Below the pieces are notes generated by a model. That model was given only the letters and a program-made list of their open reading frames with translations. It was not told where the DNA came from and made no database searches. A stretch of 64,000 bases of DNA from Collinsella sp. 4_8_47FAA (GTDB lineage Bacteria; Actinomycetota; Coriobacteriia; Coriobacteriales; Coriobacteriaceae). A program made the position numbers and the translations under genes. This document shows, in pieces, positions 34,597 through 44,581 of this stretch. Location of the stretch: the NCBI RefSeq assembly GCF_000763055.1, contig NZ_KN214136.1, positions 136,034 through 200,033 on the forward strand. Direction: 5' to 3'. Within the stretch, counting starts at the first letter, position 1. Every line of letters starts with the position of its first letter.

Positions 34597-35940
34597 ATGG
34601 CTAAGCGTTCTGGGTCGTATGTCGTTCCTTTCTCGTTTGAGTTGCTTTCGTTTGATGAGGCTGTTACTTTGGCTGCTGATACGGGGCGGATTTCTGGGGA
34701 TGCTGGGCCTCTGCTCGAGACGGTTGTCGATATGCTCGATGAGCTGGGGCGTCCGGACGAGTATTTCGATTGCATTCAGGTCGCCGGCACCAATGGCAAG
34801 ACTTCGACTACGCGTTTTTCGGCCGCCATCCTTCGCGGCGAGGGGTTCAAGACCGCGCTGTATACGTCGCCGCAGCTGGTGCGTTATCCCGAGCGCATGG
34901 AGGTTGACGGGCGCGTTGTGAGCGACGAGGCCTTTGCCCGTGGCGTTTCGGCGGCTGTCGAGGCGGGGCGTCGCGTGAATGCGCACCGTGTGGCGGCGGG
35001 GGAGCGCGCCTATTCCATCACGCCGTTTGACCTGCTGACGGCTGCTGCGCTTGTAGTGTTTGCCGAGGCTGCGGTGGATGTTGCCGTGCTCGAGGTTGGC
35101 ATGGGCGGTCGTTGGGACGCCACGAGTGCGACCGATCCCGTCGCCGTGGCCATTACGGGCATTGGGCTCGATCACACACGTATTTTGGGCGATACGCTCG
35201 AGGCCATTGCGGGGGAGAAGGCTGCGGTCATTAAGCCCGGACGCCTGGTTGTGCTGGGCGAGGGCACGCATGAGGCGAGCGTTCAGCGCGTGATGGATGC
35301 CCGTTGTCGAGAGTGCGGCATTGTGCCGCTCGTGGTGAGTCATGCCACGACTAAGGTGCCGGTGCATGTGGGCGACACGGTTGAGTTTAGCTGCACCACG
35401 CCACGTGCGATCTATACGTCGAGCATGGTCAAGCCGGCCTATCAGCCGCAGAATGCCGCGTGCGCGATTATGCTTTGCGAGGGGTATCTGGGTCGCGAAC
35501 TCGACCACGATGCGCTGGATGCATCGCTTATGGGTTGCCCCACACCGGGTCGCTTTGATGTGCTGGGAACCGATCCGCTCAAGCTGATCGACGCCTGCCA
35601 TAACCCCCAGAGCTGCGAGAACTTTGTGAGCGCACTGGACGAGATCGATCCGTGTGTTGAAAATCGCCCCACGCTGCTGTGCGCCGCGCTGGCAGACAAG
35701 GACGTGGCGGGTATCGTTGACGTGCTGATCCCGGCTTTCCCGCGCGTGGTCGTGACGCAGACCGATTCCGATCGCGCCCTGCCGGCAGAGGAGCTCGCCG
35801 CCCTTGTTGATGCCGATAAGCTCGCGGGTGTATACCCCAGCGTTTCCGAGGCCCTCGCAGCTTTCAAGGCTGCGGGCGAGCCCTTCGTAGCAGCCGGCAC
35901 CATCACCCTAGCCGGCGAAGTAGCCGGCCTGCTCCGCTAA
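34597..35940 (+). CDS. folC: Bifunctional folylpolyglutamate/dihydrofolate synthase
   Basis: A 447-residue Mur-ligase-type enzyme that adds glutamate to folates. The P-loop is VAGTNGKTSTTRF near residue 57. TSPQLVRYPERM follows, as is typical of FolC, with the central-domain segment EVGMGGRWDATSA near 165. DACHNPQS near 330 is the C-terminal domain marker. The start is uncertain: this ATG has GGGGGAC upstream at slightly long distance, and the frame is open 13 codons further. Confidence 0.92.
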   Translation: MAKRSGSYVVPFSFELLSFDEAVTLAADTGRISGDAGPLLETVVDMLDELGRPDEYFDCIQVAGTNGKTSTTRFSAAILRGEGFKTALYTSPQLVRYPERMEVDGRVVSDEAFARGVSAAVEAGRRVNAHRVAAGERAYSITPFDLLTAAALVVFAEAAVDVAVLEVGMGGRWDATSATDPVAVAITGIGLDHTRILGDTLEAIAGEKAAVIKPGRLVVLGEGTHEASVQRVMDARCRECGIVPLVVSHATTKVPVHVGDTVEFSCTTPRAIYTSSMVKPAYQPQNAACAIMLCEGYLGRELDHDALDASLMGCPTPGRFDVLGTDPLKLIDACHNPQSCENFVSALDEIDPCVENRPTLLCAALADKDVAGIVDVLIPAFPRVVVTQTDSDRALPAEELAALVDADKLAGVYPSVSEALAAFKAAGEPFVAAGTITLAGEVAGLLR

Positions 35941-35954
35941 CCCATCCCCTCAGC

Positions 35955-36021
35955 AGTTGCGGTGAAATACGGACTGTTTTACAAGCCTGAAGCCTCAAAC
36001 AGTCCGTATATCACCGCAACT
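35955..36021 (+). repeat. 67-bp palindromic intergenic element, copy 3
   Basis: Arms start AGTTGCGGTGAAATACGG and end TATATCACCGCAACT, giving 25 nearly perfect pairs (one mismatch) around a 17-nt centre. It lies 14 nt after folC. ATTTGAGACGGGGC follows 12 nt later. Confidence 0.88.
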
Positions 36022-36083
36022 CAAAAGCAGTCTATTTGAGACGGGGCTTTTTTAGCTGCCCTGTGCCCAGAGTTGACTCGCTT

Positions 36084-36243
36084 GCCACGAAATGGGGCTA
36101 TCTACTACGTTTTGGCGACTACCCTCGACCACACGGAAAATCGTGAAATCAAAACCGCAGGTAGACGGCTTGCTGATTTTCAAAAAAGACCCGCATGGTC
36201 GACCCATGCGGGTTAAACGTAGTAGATAGGCCGTTTTCGTGGC
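36084..36243 (+). repeat. 160-bp element with 29-bp terminal inverted repeats, copy A
   Basis: The left arm (36084-36112) begins GCCACGAAATGGGGC; the right arm (36215-36243) ends GGCCGTTTTCGTGGC; they pair with three or four mismatches. The core contains GGAAAATCGTGAAATC, AAAACCGCAGGTAGACGG and CTTG. A hairpin CCCGCATGG/CCATGCGGG lies before the right arm. A second element at 43857 has the same size and core but entirely different arms. There is no open reading frame. Confidence 0.8.
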
Positions 36244-36257
36244 GTAGTGTAATCGGA

Positions 36258-36288
36258 ATGCGACAAAGGGACCGCCCCGTTGTCACAT
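36258..36288 (+). repeat. Short inverted repeat with GGGACCGCCCC core
   Basis: ATGCGACAA and TTGTCACAT flank AGGGACCGCCCCG. It resembles the CACCACA/TGTGGTG element at 22026 in layout (a GGGAC-type core between short arms). Confidence 0.5.
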
Positions 36289-36439
36289 AGATACGTTGCC
36301 TGATTTCTCCCGTTTACGAAACCATTTATGCCGCTTAACCTGTGGCATATTGCAAACCTCCATTGGCGAAGGATACGCTCAAATTAACTTGCCAATCGGA
36401 CCAGTGCTGTTTGGTCCGTTGAGCGTGTCGGGAGGAAAC

Positions 36440-39400
36440 ATGAACAGAAGGCATGTCAACGCGGCCATTACCGCGGGTCTGGCTCTGACGATGACGGTCG
36501 GCTCGGTGCCGCCGCAGGCATTCGCCGAGATGATGCAGGGTGATACCACCCAAGTCGTTGCCGAGCAAAGCGATGCGATGGGTGCGTCTGCCGCGTCTGC
36601 GGACACCGGCCAGGCAACCTCGGAAGACCAGAGTGAAGATAAGATTGCCTCTTTTGCCAGCCTGAACGAGCTGCATGTTGCCGAGGGATCCGACGCCACG
36701 CTGCCCCAAACTGTAACGGCAACCTACGAGAGCGGTACCACCAAGCAGGAAAACGTCACCTGGAAGCTGAACGGCGCCGATGCTCCGGCAACCTTGGCGC
36801 AGCTGCCTGCCGGTTCGTATGAGTTTGAGGGCGTTGTCGCTGGCACCACGCAGATAGTCAAGCAGCGCGTGGTCGTCGAAGCTGCTGCGGCAGACCCGGC
36901 AGTGGTAGATCCGGCGGCAGTAAACGCCCCCGATGCCACAGAGACGAGCAATGAAAGCGGCATTACCGTTGAGTCGATCGACGCTAACCCAATTCTAGAA
37001 AAATACGTCGGCTCCGATTACTACAGCCAATCTTCGAGCGTTAAGGTAAAGCTGTCGGATGGCACCGAGACCTCGGCGTATGTTGATTGGGACGAAAAGT
37101 CGCAGACGGCATTTGATACGGCGACGGAGGAATCCGAAATCCCCATCACCGGACAGATTACCGGCGTTAGCGTGAACAACAACTGGATCACGCTCGCGGA
37201 GCCGTACGAAGTGAGCGGTGTACTTAAGGTGTACGTTCCCCGTTCAACCAGTAATGGCTCATGGGTATGGACTGCAGCTGGTATTGCTCCCGCGCTTCCG
37301 TCCAGCATTTCGGTCAATTATTCAAATGGTCAATCTTATACATGCCCTGTTGAGTGAAATGAGATCTCGGCTGATCAGTACCAAAAGGAAGGAACCTTTG
37401 TTGTCGAGGGACATTTGAAGAGCTATCCCTCTATGCTCGCACAGTGCACGGTCGCAGTCCGCTCTGTTAAGAGCGTCCAGACCGAGTTGACGTGTACGAC
37501 CCTAACTGGTGAGGTCCCGTCTCTGCCGTATTCTGCTTCGGTTGTCTTTGATAGCGGGGCCACCGAGCAGATCCCGGTGTCTTGGGATTCTTTCGATGCG
37601 TCGCTTTACTCTAAGGTGGGCTCGTTTACGGTTAAAGGTAAGCTAAACGGTTTTGATTACCGTGAGGTTACCTGCACCGTTACCGTCAAAGATCCTAAGG
37701 ACGTACTCGATCTTAATTCTCTGAGGTTCGAGCGCGTGGTCGGCGACATTTCTCCTCTTAGCACGTATGTCTATTTCCCGTTTACGCAGTCAAATAACAC
37801 TACATACACCCAAGGTTATCAGGTTAACTGGGACAACGCCGACGTGTCTCAATTCCAAAAGGCAGGCACCTATACGGTCACGGGCACGCTTGTGACATAT
37901 AACGAATCTTCAGCCGCTAATGGCCTAAAGGTAACTGCTCAGGTCGAGGTCAAAGAAGTTGCCTCAATCGACGCTCTTGCTCCCGTTAACACGCCCGTCG
38001 GCGTACGTCCTACAACGGGCGGCGGTCTTCCCTACAGCGTTGAGGTTGCATTCACCGACGGTACAAAGAAGCAGTGCAACATTGCGTGGGACCCTATTTT
38101 GGACACGCAGGTGGCAAGTGAGGGGTCGTTTAAGCTTTCCGGTTCGCTGTCGTATTGGACCAATACCTCATCTTCATCGTCTACTCAGGTGGAGCTGGGT
38201 GACAGCAACCGAGTCACGGCGACCATCTCCGTCCGCGCCCTGCAGATGCCTTCCTCGACATCGACAAGCACGCTTATCGGTTGCCAGCCCAATATGCCGG
38301 GTTCAATCGAGGCCACGATGTGGAATGGCTCGCGAGGCAATTTCCCCGTTCAGTGGTCGACGATTAGTCAGGACGCCCTAAAGAACCTTGGCCAGATTAC
38401 GGTTAGCGGATACTTTACCGGCTCTAACATTCCGGCTACGGCGACGGTCAACGTCTGCGATCTCGAGGACAGCAACATCGGCAAGATTGCTTATGTTCCC
38501 GGCGCCGGACTTCTGGCTCCGCGCTACACATCCACGCTGTATTTGTCGGATGGCAGCTCGTTCTATCCCCAGTATTCGTCGGGGCAGCCTTATAGCTGGG
38601 ATGAGTTTCCTCAAGAACTGCTGGACGGCAAGCCTGGCGAGTACGAAATTACCGGTACTATCACTGGCTCGTTGGCAAAGATCCATGCGACAGCGGCGTG
38701 CGGCGAGGTCAAGGGCGTTAACAACTATAGCGATAACGGTGTGACGCTTGGGCAGTCGTACGAGGACTGGCGCGTTATCTACCCCGGTGAGGAAGTCAAT
38801 CTGGACTACTTCTACGTGTCCGGCGTATTGCAGGATGGAACGACTTTTGACAGTCTCGGCGTCAACTGGGATACCTACGATAGGTGCCCCCAGAAGGACT
38901 GCACGATTACCGGAACGGTAGCCGGAACGAATATCCCCGTGAAGGTCCACGTCATCGTGACTAAAAACTGGGAGGCTCAGCCGCAAACCCTTACGGTGCT
39001 CAAGGGCAGCGACGGTACCGCTATGCTTCCCAGCTATGTCGATCTTGTCAGTCCTGATGCGGCAGAACATCCGGACTATTCGCACAAATACGCCGAGATC
39101 AAGTGGAACACGAAGGGTTTTGATTGGACTCAGGGCGGCGTGGTCCGCGGCACTGCAACAATTAGCTTTAGCACGGGGAACGGTATGCAGACGGTCGACG
39201 TTCCGATTACTGCCACCGTTAAGATCGCGAGCAAGGCGACCTCGGTTCAGGGCGGAACCATATGGACCATTCCCGGCACCAAGCCGATGCTGCCGGAATA
39301 CCTTGAGGTTCGATACGATAACAATGTATCCTCTGAGCCCCAGCGCGAAAAGGTCACATGGGATCGTGTCGCCGCCGACGCTTATGACAAGGACGGTTCG

Positions 39401-42382
39401 TTCAAGGTGAAGGGCAAGCTCCAAGGTGGTGCCGAGGCGACGATCACTGTGGACGTATGCTCTGTCACCTCTATTGCCGTTCCTGAGCGCATTACCACGG
39501 CCAATGGCGTCGTTCCCGAGCTGCCGTGGAACGTCTCAGTTGTCACGAGTGACGGCAAAACTCATAATGCCCAGGTTCAATGGGATTACGTTCGTCCCTC
39601 GGTTTATACCGGAGAGCCGGGTCAGGTTACGACAGTGTCTGGCACGCTGTTTGCAAGCGGCCTCGACGGATACGGCGACGGCACCAACACCGGCCTCACT
39701 GTTCAGACCAAGATCGTTATCCAGGGCGTGGAGAAGGCGATCGATAATGGCGAGACCGCAGTGACCACCAAGGCGGGCACTGCGCCTGCTATGCCTTCCA
39801 AGATGGCGGTCGAGTTGAGTGACGGCTCCGTTTCGACGGCGGCTATTGATTGGGATCCGATCGCGCCTGAGAAGTACGAGCAGCCCGGCACGTTCTATGC
39901 GACGGGTCATGTGGTCGGCTTCGATGCCGCTGCCGTTATGGCGCTTGTGGACGACGAGGGCCAGAAGGTCGGCGTGGATGAGAACGGCAACGTGACCGCC
40001 AAGGTGACGGTTGCCGACAAGAAGGCGAAGAAGGTCGCGTTGCAGCCCGAGGCCGTCGTGGTCAACACCACGGTCGGATCGATGCTGGAGCTGCCAGATG
40101 CCGTGTCTGTATATTTCTCGGATGGCTCAGCGCGGGATACTCGGGGCAGTTTAGGCGGCATCGAGATCGAAAAGTGGACTGACACCGATGGCCTCGATTT
40201 TTCCAAGCCAGTCGCCAAGAAGGGTACGTACAGGCTCGTTGGCAAGCTCAAGGATGTCGACAACGTCAACGCCATCGTGTACGTCAACGTCTCCGAGGCG
40301 CCGCGAACCATCACCAAGCTGGAGGCCAAGTCGTTTAGCGTTGCCAAGGGCACGTCCAAGCAGGATCTGTACGCCCAGATGCCCAAGCAGGTTGTGGCGA
40401 CTTACTCCGATGGGTCGACCGATTTGCTCGACATTGACGTGTGGGATCTTTCTAACGTCACGGACGAGCTGCTCAACGGAACCGGCACCGTGAAGATCAC
40501 GGGTACGGTTAAGCTCAACGGCGCCAAGGTGACCTGCAATGTGACCGTGGTGGATCAGGATGCCCAGACGCCCGACCACGTCGAGCCGATCGATGTAATT
40601 GAGATTGCGGACAATGCCAAGGTCAGCGACCTTATGGAAAAACTGCCGTCCAAGGTGACGGTTGTCATGAAGGACGGCAAGACCAAGAACGAGACGCTCG
40701 TTAAGTGGTCTCAGGTCGACAGCCTGGGCCGTGCCGGTACCGAGTTTGAGGTCACGGGTCTAACGGACAACGGCATGACCGTAAAGGCTCAGGTCAAGGT
40801 AACCGCGCATATTGTCGACATCGATGTCGCTGAAGACATTGTGGTCGTGCGCGGCACCAAGGCGGACGACGTTTTGGCCAAGCTGCCCGCCACGGTCACG
40901 GCGATTTACTCGGATGATACCGAGTCCGATGTCGACGTGAAGTGGGACACCAAGGGTCTCTCCGACAAGGACTTTGCCAAGGAGGGCGAGGTCACGGTCA
41001 AGGGCAAGGTTGCCGGTACCGATCAAAGGGCAGAGTGCACGATTACGGTCGTGAAGAGCGATGCCGAGATTCCGGCGTCTGTTGAGCCTGTCGCGGGCGT
41101 TAGCGTTCCCGAGGGCGCATCGGCCGACGCCGTGCGTGATGCGCTCAAGGGCGTGAAGGCGACCGTTCGCATGAAGGACGGCAAGACGACGGCGGAGTCC
41201 GAGATCACATGGACTGAGGTTCCTGCCGCGGCCGACACGTACGGCAACAGCGTCGTTGCCAAGGGCGTGACGGTGAACGGCAACCTGCCCGTCGAGGTCA
41301 TTGTTACCTCCACGACGACGATCAACAAGGTTGCCGAGGTGCCGCAGATCAAAGTTGAGCGCGATGCCAAGGCCGACACTGTGACGGGGCAGCTGCCCAA
41401 GAAGGTTGCCGTGACGTACTCCGATGGCCACACGGACGAGGCCGCGGTCACGTGGAATACGGATGGCCTGGACAAGCATCTTGCCACCGTTGGCGAGTAC
41501 ACGATCGAGGGCTCCGTCGAGGGCACGACGCTCAAAGCGACCTGCAAGCTTGTCGTCGAGACGCCGGCAAGCGAGATTCCCGTGAGGCCTGCGACGTTCG
41601 CTCCCGTTGAGGTGTTCGAGGCAAGCTCTGCCGCCGATGTGCTGAAGGCGCTGCCCAAGAAGGTCTCCGTGATGATGAAAGACGACAGCCAGGAAGACTA
41701 CGATGTCGATTGGGAGAATGTCCCCGCACTGGATTGGGGTGCCGATGATGTGACCGTGGACGGTAAGGTTCGCGGTACGGATCTGACGGTCAGCTGCATG
41801 GTACGCGTTAAGCCGCGCCCGGCAGCCAAGGGGCTCGTTATCGTTGACCAAAACGGTAGGGCAACGACTTCCGAGACCGTGCTCAAGGTCGAGCGCGGCA
41901 AGGAAATTGACCTTGCTGCCGCGGCGAGCAATGCGGCCGATGGCGCGCTGCTGCGTGGTAACGTGACGTGGACCTCGTCCGACCCGACGATCGCTACGGT
42001 CGAGAACGGTAAGGTCAAGGCCCTAAAGAACGGTACCGTCGTCGTTACCGCGACGATGCCCGTTGACGGTGACGCCGCGGCGATTGCGACGCTTGCCGAG
42101 GATGACGCTGCGGAGACGCCGGCGCCTCAGCAGCTCACTGCTTTGGTGACCGTCGAGGTTGTTGAGCCTGTTGTTGTACAGGAACCGACAGGCGGCAAGG
42201 ATAACGGTGCCAAGCCCGATGCCAAGGATCCTTCGGGCAAGAAGAATGGCAAGAAGGCCGCTAAGGGAAGCCTGGCCGAGACGGGCGATAACACTGCCGT
42301 GACCGTCGCAGCGCTTGGCGGAACCGGCCTGCTGGCGCTGATTGCCGCAGCGATTGAAAAGCTGCGCCATCGCGCGGAGTAA
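36440..42382 (+). pseudogene. Ig-like repeat, sortase-anchored surface protein interrupted by one in-frame TGA
   Basis: A single 1,981-codon frame with one internal stop at codon 306 (37355-37357). It begins with a signal peptide (MNRRHVNAAITAGLALTMTV, cleavage near AFAE). About 20 bacterial Ig-like (Big_4-type) repeats follow, each with a YxDG strand and then a conserved W, as in VSWDSFDASLY, VKWDTKGLSDKDF and VTWNTDGLDKHL. A Big_2-like domain (TWTSSDPTIATV) and a Lys/Gly-rich linker come next. The end is a sortase signal LAETGD, a hydrophobic helix and a basic tail. The TGA lies exactly where the repeat needs Trp (PVE-stop-NEISADQY), so TGG to TGA is the simplest explanation. Without suppression the 305-residue product is secreted unanchored and the rest is not exported. 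RBS GGAGGAAAC precedes the ATG. Likely an adhesin or matrix-binding protein. Confidence 0.85.
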
Positions 42383-42420
42383 GGCTGCGAGCTTAGAGCC
42401 TTAGGGCTCTAGGACATAAG

Positions 42421-42464
42421 AAGGCCTCCCGGTTCTCGTCGGGGAATCGGGAGGCCTTTCGTTT
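42421..42464 (+). terminator. Terminator of the Ig-repeat gene
   Basis: An 11-bp stem AAGGCCTCCCG/CGGGAGGCCTT with a 16-nt loop is followed by TCGTTT. Confidence 0.82.
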
Positions 42465-42520
42465 GACTGCAGGGCAGCTAATTTGGGACGGGGCTTTTTG
42501 ACTACCCTGGTCCCCTTGGC

Positions 42521-42587
42521 AGTTGCGGTGAAATAGGGACTATTTTATGGGCTAGAAGCCTTAAGCAGTCCGTATTTCACCGCAACT
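42521..42587 (+). repeat. 67-bp palindromic intergenic element, copy 4
   Basis: Arms AGTTGCGGTGAAATAGGGACT and AGTCCGTATTTCACCGCAACT pair with one mismatch. It lies between convergent genes. ATTTGGGACGGGGC lies 26 nt upstream. Confidence 0.87.
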
Positions 42588-42611
42588 TAGTTTGGGGGGT
42601 TGGGGAACAGG

Positions 42612-43700
42612 CTAGTTTAGGCGGAGCGGATCGTGGGGGTAGGCGTTGAGAATCTCGACGCCGTTCTCGGTCACCAGGGCCAGGTCCTCGATGCGGACAC
42701 CGGTGCGGCCGGGGAGGTAGATGCCCGGCTCGATGGAGAACGTCATGCCAGGCTCTACGACTTGCTCGTTGACAAGCGAGACGTCGCCCGGCTCGTGGTC
42801 CTGCAGACCGATCGAGTGTCCCAGGCGGTGCGTAAAGTACTGCCCATAGCCCGCATCCTCAATCACGTCGCGCGCGGCGCGGTCCAGGTCGCACATGCGC
42901 ACACCCGGTGCGATGAGTGCCTCGGCGGCCTCGTTGGCACGGCGCACGATGTCGTAGATACGCGCCGTCCCCTCGTCCGGCTCGCCCCAAAAGAACGTGC
43001 GCGTCATGTCCGAGCAGTAGTTGCGACGACGCCCGCCAATGTCGAACAGCACCACGTCGCCGCGCTTGAGCAGGGTGTCGTCGGGCTCGTGGTGCGGGTC
43101 GCCGGCATTAGCGCCAAAGCTCACGATGGGCGGAAAGCTAAAGCCCTCGCAGCCGTGCTTGCGATACAGGCCGAGCGTCTGGTCGGCAATCTCGCGCTCC
43201 GTCACGCCTTCGTGGACGAGCTTGATAACATCGGCCATCACGGCATCGTTAGCGGTCGAGGACGCGCGCATAAGCTCCTGCTCGGCGGCATCCTTGTAGG
43301 TGCGTGCGGCGGTGACGGCAAAGTCACCCAGGAAAAACTCGCTGGCTGCGTGGCGCTCCATGAGCGGCATCAAAAAGCCAGAGCGCATGACGGTGTCGAT
43401 GCCGAGTGGTTTGGTCGGATCGACTTCGCGAGCGATGGCATCGGCCACGACATCGTTGTCGGTGTGATAGGCGATGCGGGCATTGTCATACTCGGGCAGC
43501 TGATGCAGCGCGTTGACCAAGATCACGGGCTCGCTGCCGCGTGCGAGCAGCACGCCACAAAAACGCTCGAACATATCGGCATAAAAGCCGGTCAGGTAAT
43601 AAATCGACCACGGGTCGTTTACGAGCAGCTGTGCGCCGGGGTGCTGAGCCTCGAGCGCATCGAGCACGCGCGCCACACGCTGTTCATCGACATGTGCCAT
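42612..43700 (-). CDS. M24-family metallopeptidase (Xaa-Pro dipeptidase/aminopeptidase-like)
   Basis: A 362-residue cytosolic peptidase with a creatinase-type N-terminal domain (residues 1-130) and a pita-bread catalytic domain. The metal ligands are visible: Asp in FDIGGRRRNYCSDMTRTF near 217-228, His in HRLGHSIGLQDHEPGD near 292, Glu in FSIEPGIYLPG near 325 and Glu in RIEDLALV near 341. It resembles PepQ/YqhT proline peptidases. AAAGGA lies 6 nt before the ATG; sixteen further upstream codons are open but lack an RBS. It is on the opposite strand to its neighbours and transcribed alone. Confidence 0.92.
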   Translation of the reverse strand: MAHVDEQRVARVLDALEAQHPGAQLLVNDPWSIYYLTGFYADMFERFCGVLLARGSEPVILVNALHQLPEYDNARIAYHTDNDVVADAIAREVDPTKPLGIDTVMRSGFLMPLMERHAASEFFLGDFAVTAARTYKDAAEQELMRASSTANDAVMADVIKLVHEGVTEREIADQTLGLYRKHGCEGFSFPPIVSFGANAGDPHHEPDDTLLKRGDVVLFDIGGRRRNYCSDMTRTFFWGEPDEGTARIYDIVRRANEAAEALIAPGVRMCDLDRAARDVIEDAGYGQYFTHRLGHSIGLQDHEPGDVSLVNEQVVEPGMTFSIEPGIYLPGRTGVRIEDLALVTENGVEILNAYPHDPLRLN

Positions 43701-43856
43701 ACATCGTCCTTTCGTTAGGGTGCCACCATGGTATCCCAAGCCCGGCACATAGGGACGCTCCTTTTATGTCGGCACTTCGGGACACTCCTTGGCATGGCCA
43801 GCCTGGCAAGTGTGCAGGAAAAAGGAGTCATAAGAGGCCCGTTCCAAATGGGCTGG

Positions 43857-44017
43857 TTTCAAAAGTATGGCGGATTACGGGGCTGGACCTGTATTACTTG
43901 ACCATGGGAAAAATCGCGAAATTAAAACTGCAGGTAGATGGCTTGTCAAAAATTGAAAATGGCCGGTATGGATGGGGGGTCTCCGAATCAGCCCCGTAAT
44001 CCGGCATAGTTTTGAAA
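43857..44017 (+). repeat. 160-bp element with 29-bp terminal inverted repeats, copy B
   Basis: The left arm (43857-43885) begins TTTCAAAAGTATGGCGG; the right arm (43989-44017) ends CCGGCATAGTTTTGAAA. They pair over 29 bases with two mismatches. The core repeats GGAAAAATCGCGAAATT, AAAACTGCAGGTAGATGG and CTTG, close to copy A, while the arms share no sequence with copy A. The 150 nt between the peptidase start and this element hold a degenerate GGGACGCTCCTTTT palindrome and no gene. Confidence 0.8.
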
Positions 44018-44059
44018 TGGCACTAAAGTAGGCACAAGCTAAATACCGATTCCAAGGAT

Positions 44060-44126
44060 AGTTGCGGTGGAATAGTTCCTGGATGCTGGGGTTTTGGCGG
44101 AAATCAGGAACTATTTCACCGCAACT
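44060..44126 (+). repeat. 67-bp palindromic intergenic element, copy 5
   Basis: Arms start AGTTGCGGTGGAATAGTTCC and end GGAACTATTTCACCGCAACT (one mismatch, 22 pairs with CTG/CAG). GTGCCCCGTCCCAAAT, the reverse of the companion motif, lies 34 nt downstream, touching the end of the next gene. Confidence 0.87.
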
Positions 44127-44179
44127 GAGGAGGGCGGGGTGGATGGTGGAGTAGCTAAAAGTGCCCCGTCCCAAATTAG

Positions 44180-44578
44180 CTAGGCTGGGTCGATGTCCAT
44201 GCTGGCGATTAGGTTGATGTTGGTGTTTAGGAGGTTCTCTAGCACGGCGTCGCCCATGCGGATGGGGGCTTTGACCACTAGTCCGCGGATGAGGGCCATG
44301 GCTTGGGCGTGGAGCGCCAGCGGGATGGCTTCGGCCGTGCGCACGGGCAGCAACGCCTCGTCGCCGCCGGAGACGGCAACGGTGGTGGTGAGCACGCGCA
44401 TGGAGCAGGTGAGTTCCTGATGTGCGAACCTATTACCGCGCGGGCAACTGTTGCCGGTCACGGAGCGCACCTCTGCCACGGCGCCGTCTGCGTCGCGCTC
44501 CACCTCCACTGTCAAGAGGCACTCGGATGGGCAGGTGGTGCAGTTGAACTGCAGCGTCTCGGTTGCATTCGTGCTCAT
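44180..44578 (-). CDS. DUF1667 protein
   Basis: A 132-residue protein of the DUF1667 family. Visible features: an N-terminal cysteine pair CTTCPSEC (residues 13-20), NSCPRGNRFAHQEL near 43-56 with a further Cys in TCSMRVLTTT, and a C-terminal region VVKAPIRMGDAVLENLL. The cysteines could bind a metal or Fe-S cluster. It is the last gene of a three-gene operon with two flavoproteins, the usual context of this family, where it is thought to assist GlpA-type oxidoreductases. It starts 3 nt after the preceding gene ends. Confidence 0.88.
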   Translation of the reverse strand: MSTNATETLQFNCTTCPSECLLTVEVERDADGAVAEVRSVTGNSCPRGNRFAHQELTCSMRVLTTTVAVSGGDEALLPVRTAEAIPLALHAQAMALIRGLVVKAPIRMGDAVLENLLNTNINLIASMDIDPA

Positions 44579-44581
44579 GAG

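Noticed and set aside
37355..37357. The TGA in the Ig-repeat gene as a selenocysteine codon
   Set aside because: The conserved residue at that point of the repeat is Trp, not Cys or Sec, and downstream only a four-pair GATC/GATC stem at 5 nt distance is possible, unlike a bacterial SECIS.
37415..42382. The downstream part of the Ig-repeat frame as an independent gene
   Set aside because: The 19 codons between the TGA and this start continue the same Ig repeat in frame (NEISADQYQKEGTF), and there is no RBS or signal peptide.
43541..43999. Plus-strand open frame over the peptidase start and the 160-bp element
   Set aside because: It runs antisense to the conserved M24 peptidase and through a repeat, with no RBS and no recognisable protein features.
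36084..44017. The 160-bp elements as retron or group II intron RNAs
   Set aside because: No reverse transcriptase gene lies nearby and no recognisable intron domain V or msr/msd pattern could be identified by eye; the RNA hypothesis is kept general.
20597..44126. The dispersed palindromes as a CRISPR array
   Set aside because: Copies are kilobases apart, lie in separate intergenic regions, lack regular spacers, and no cas gene is present.
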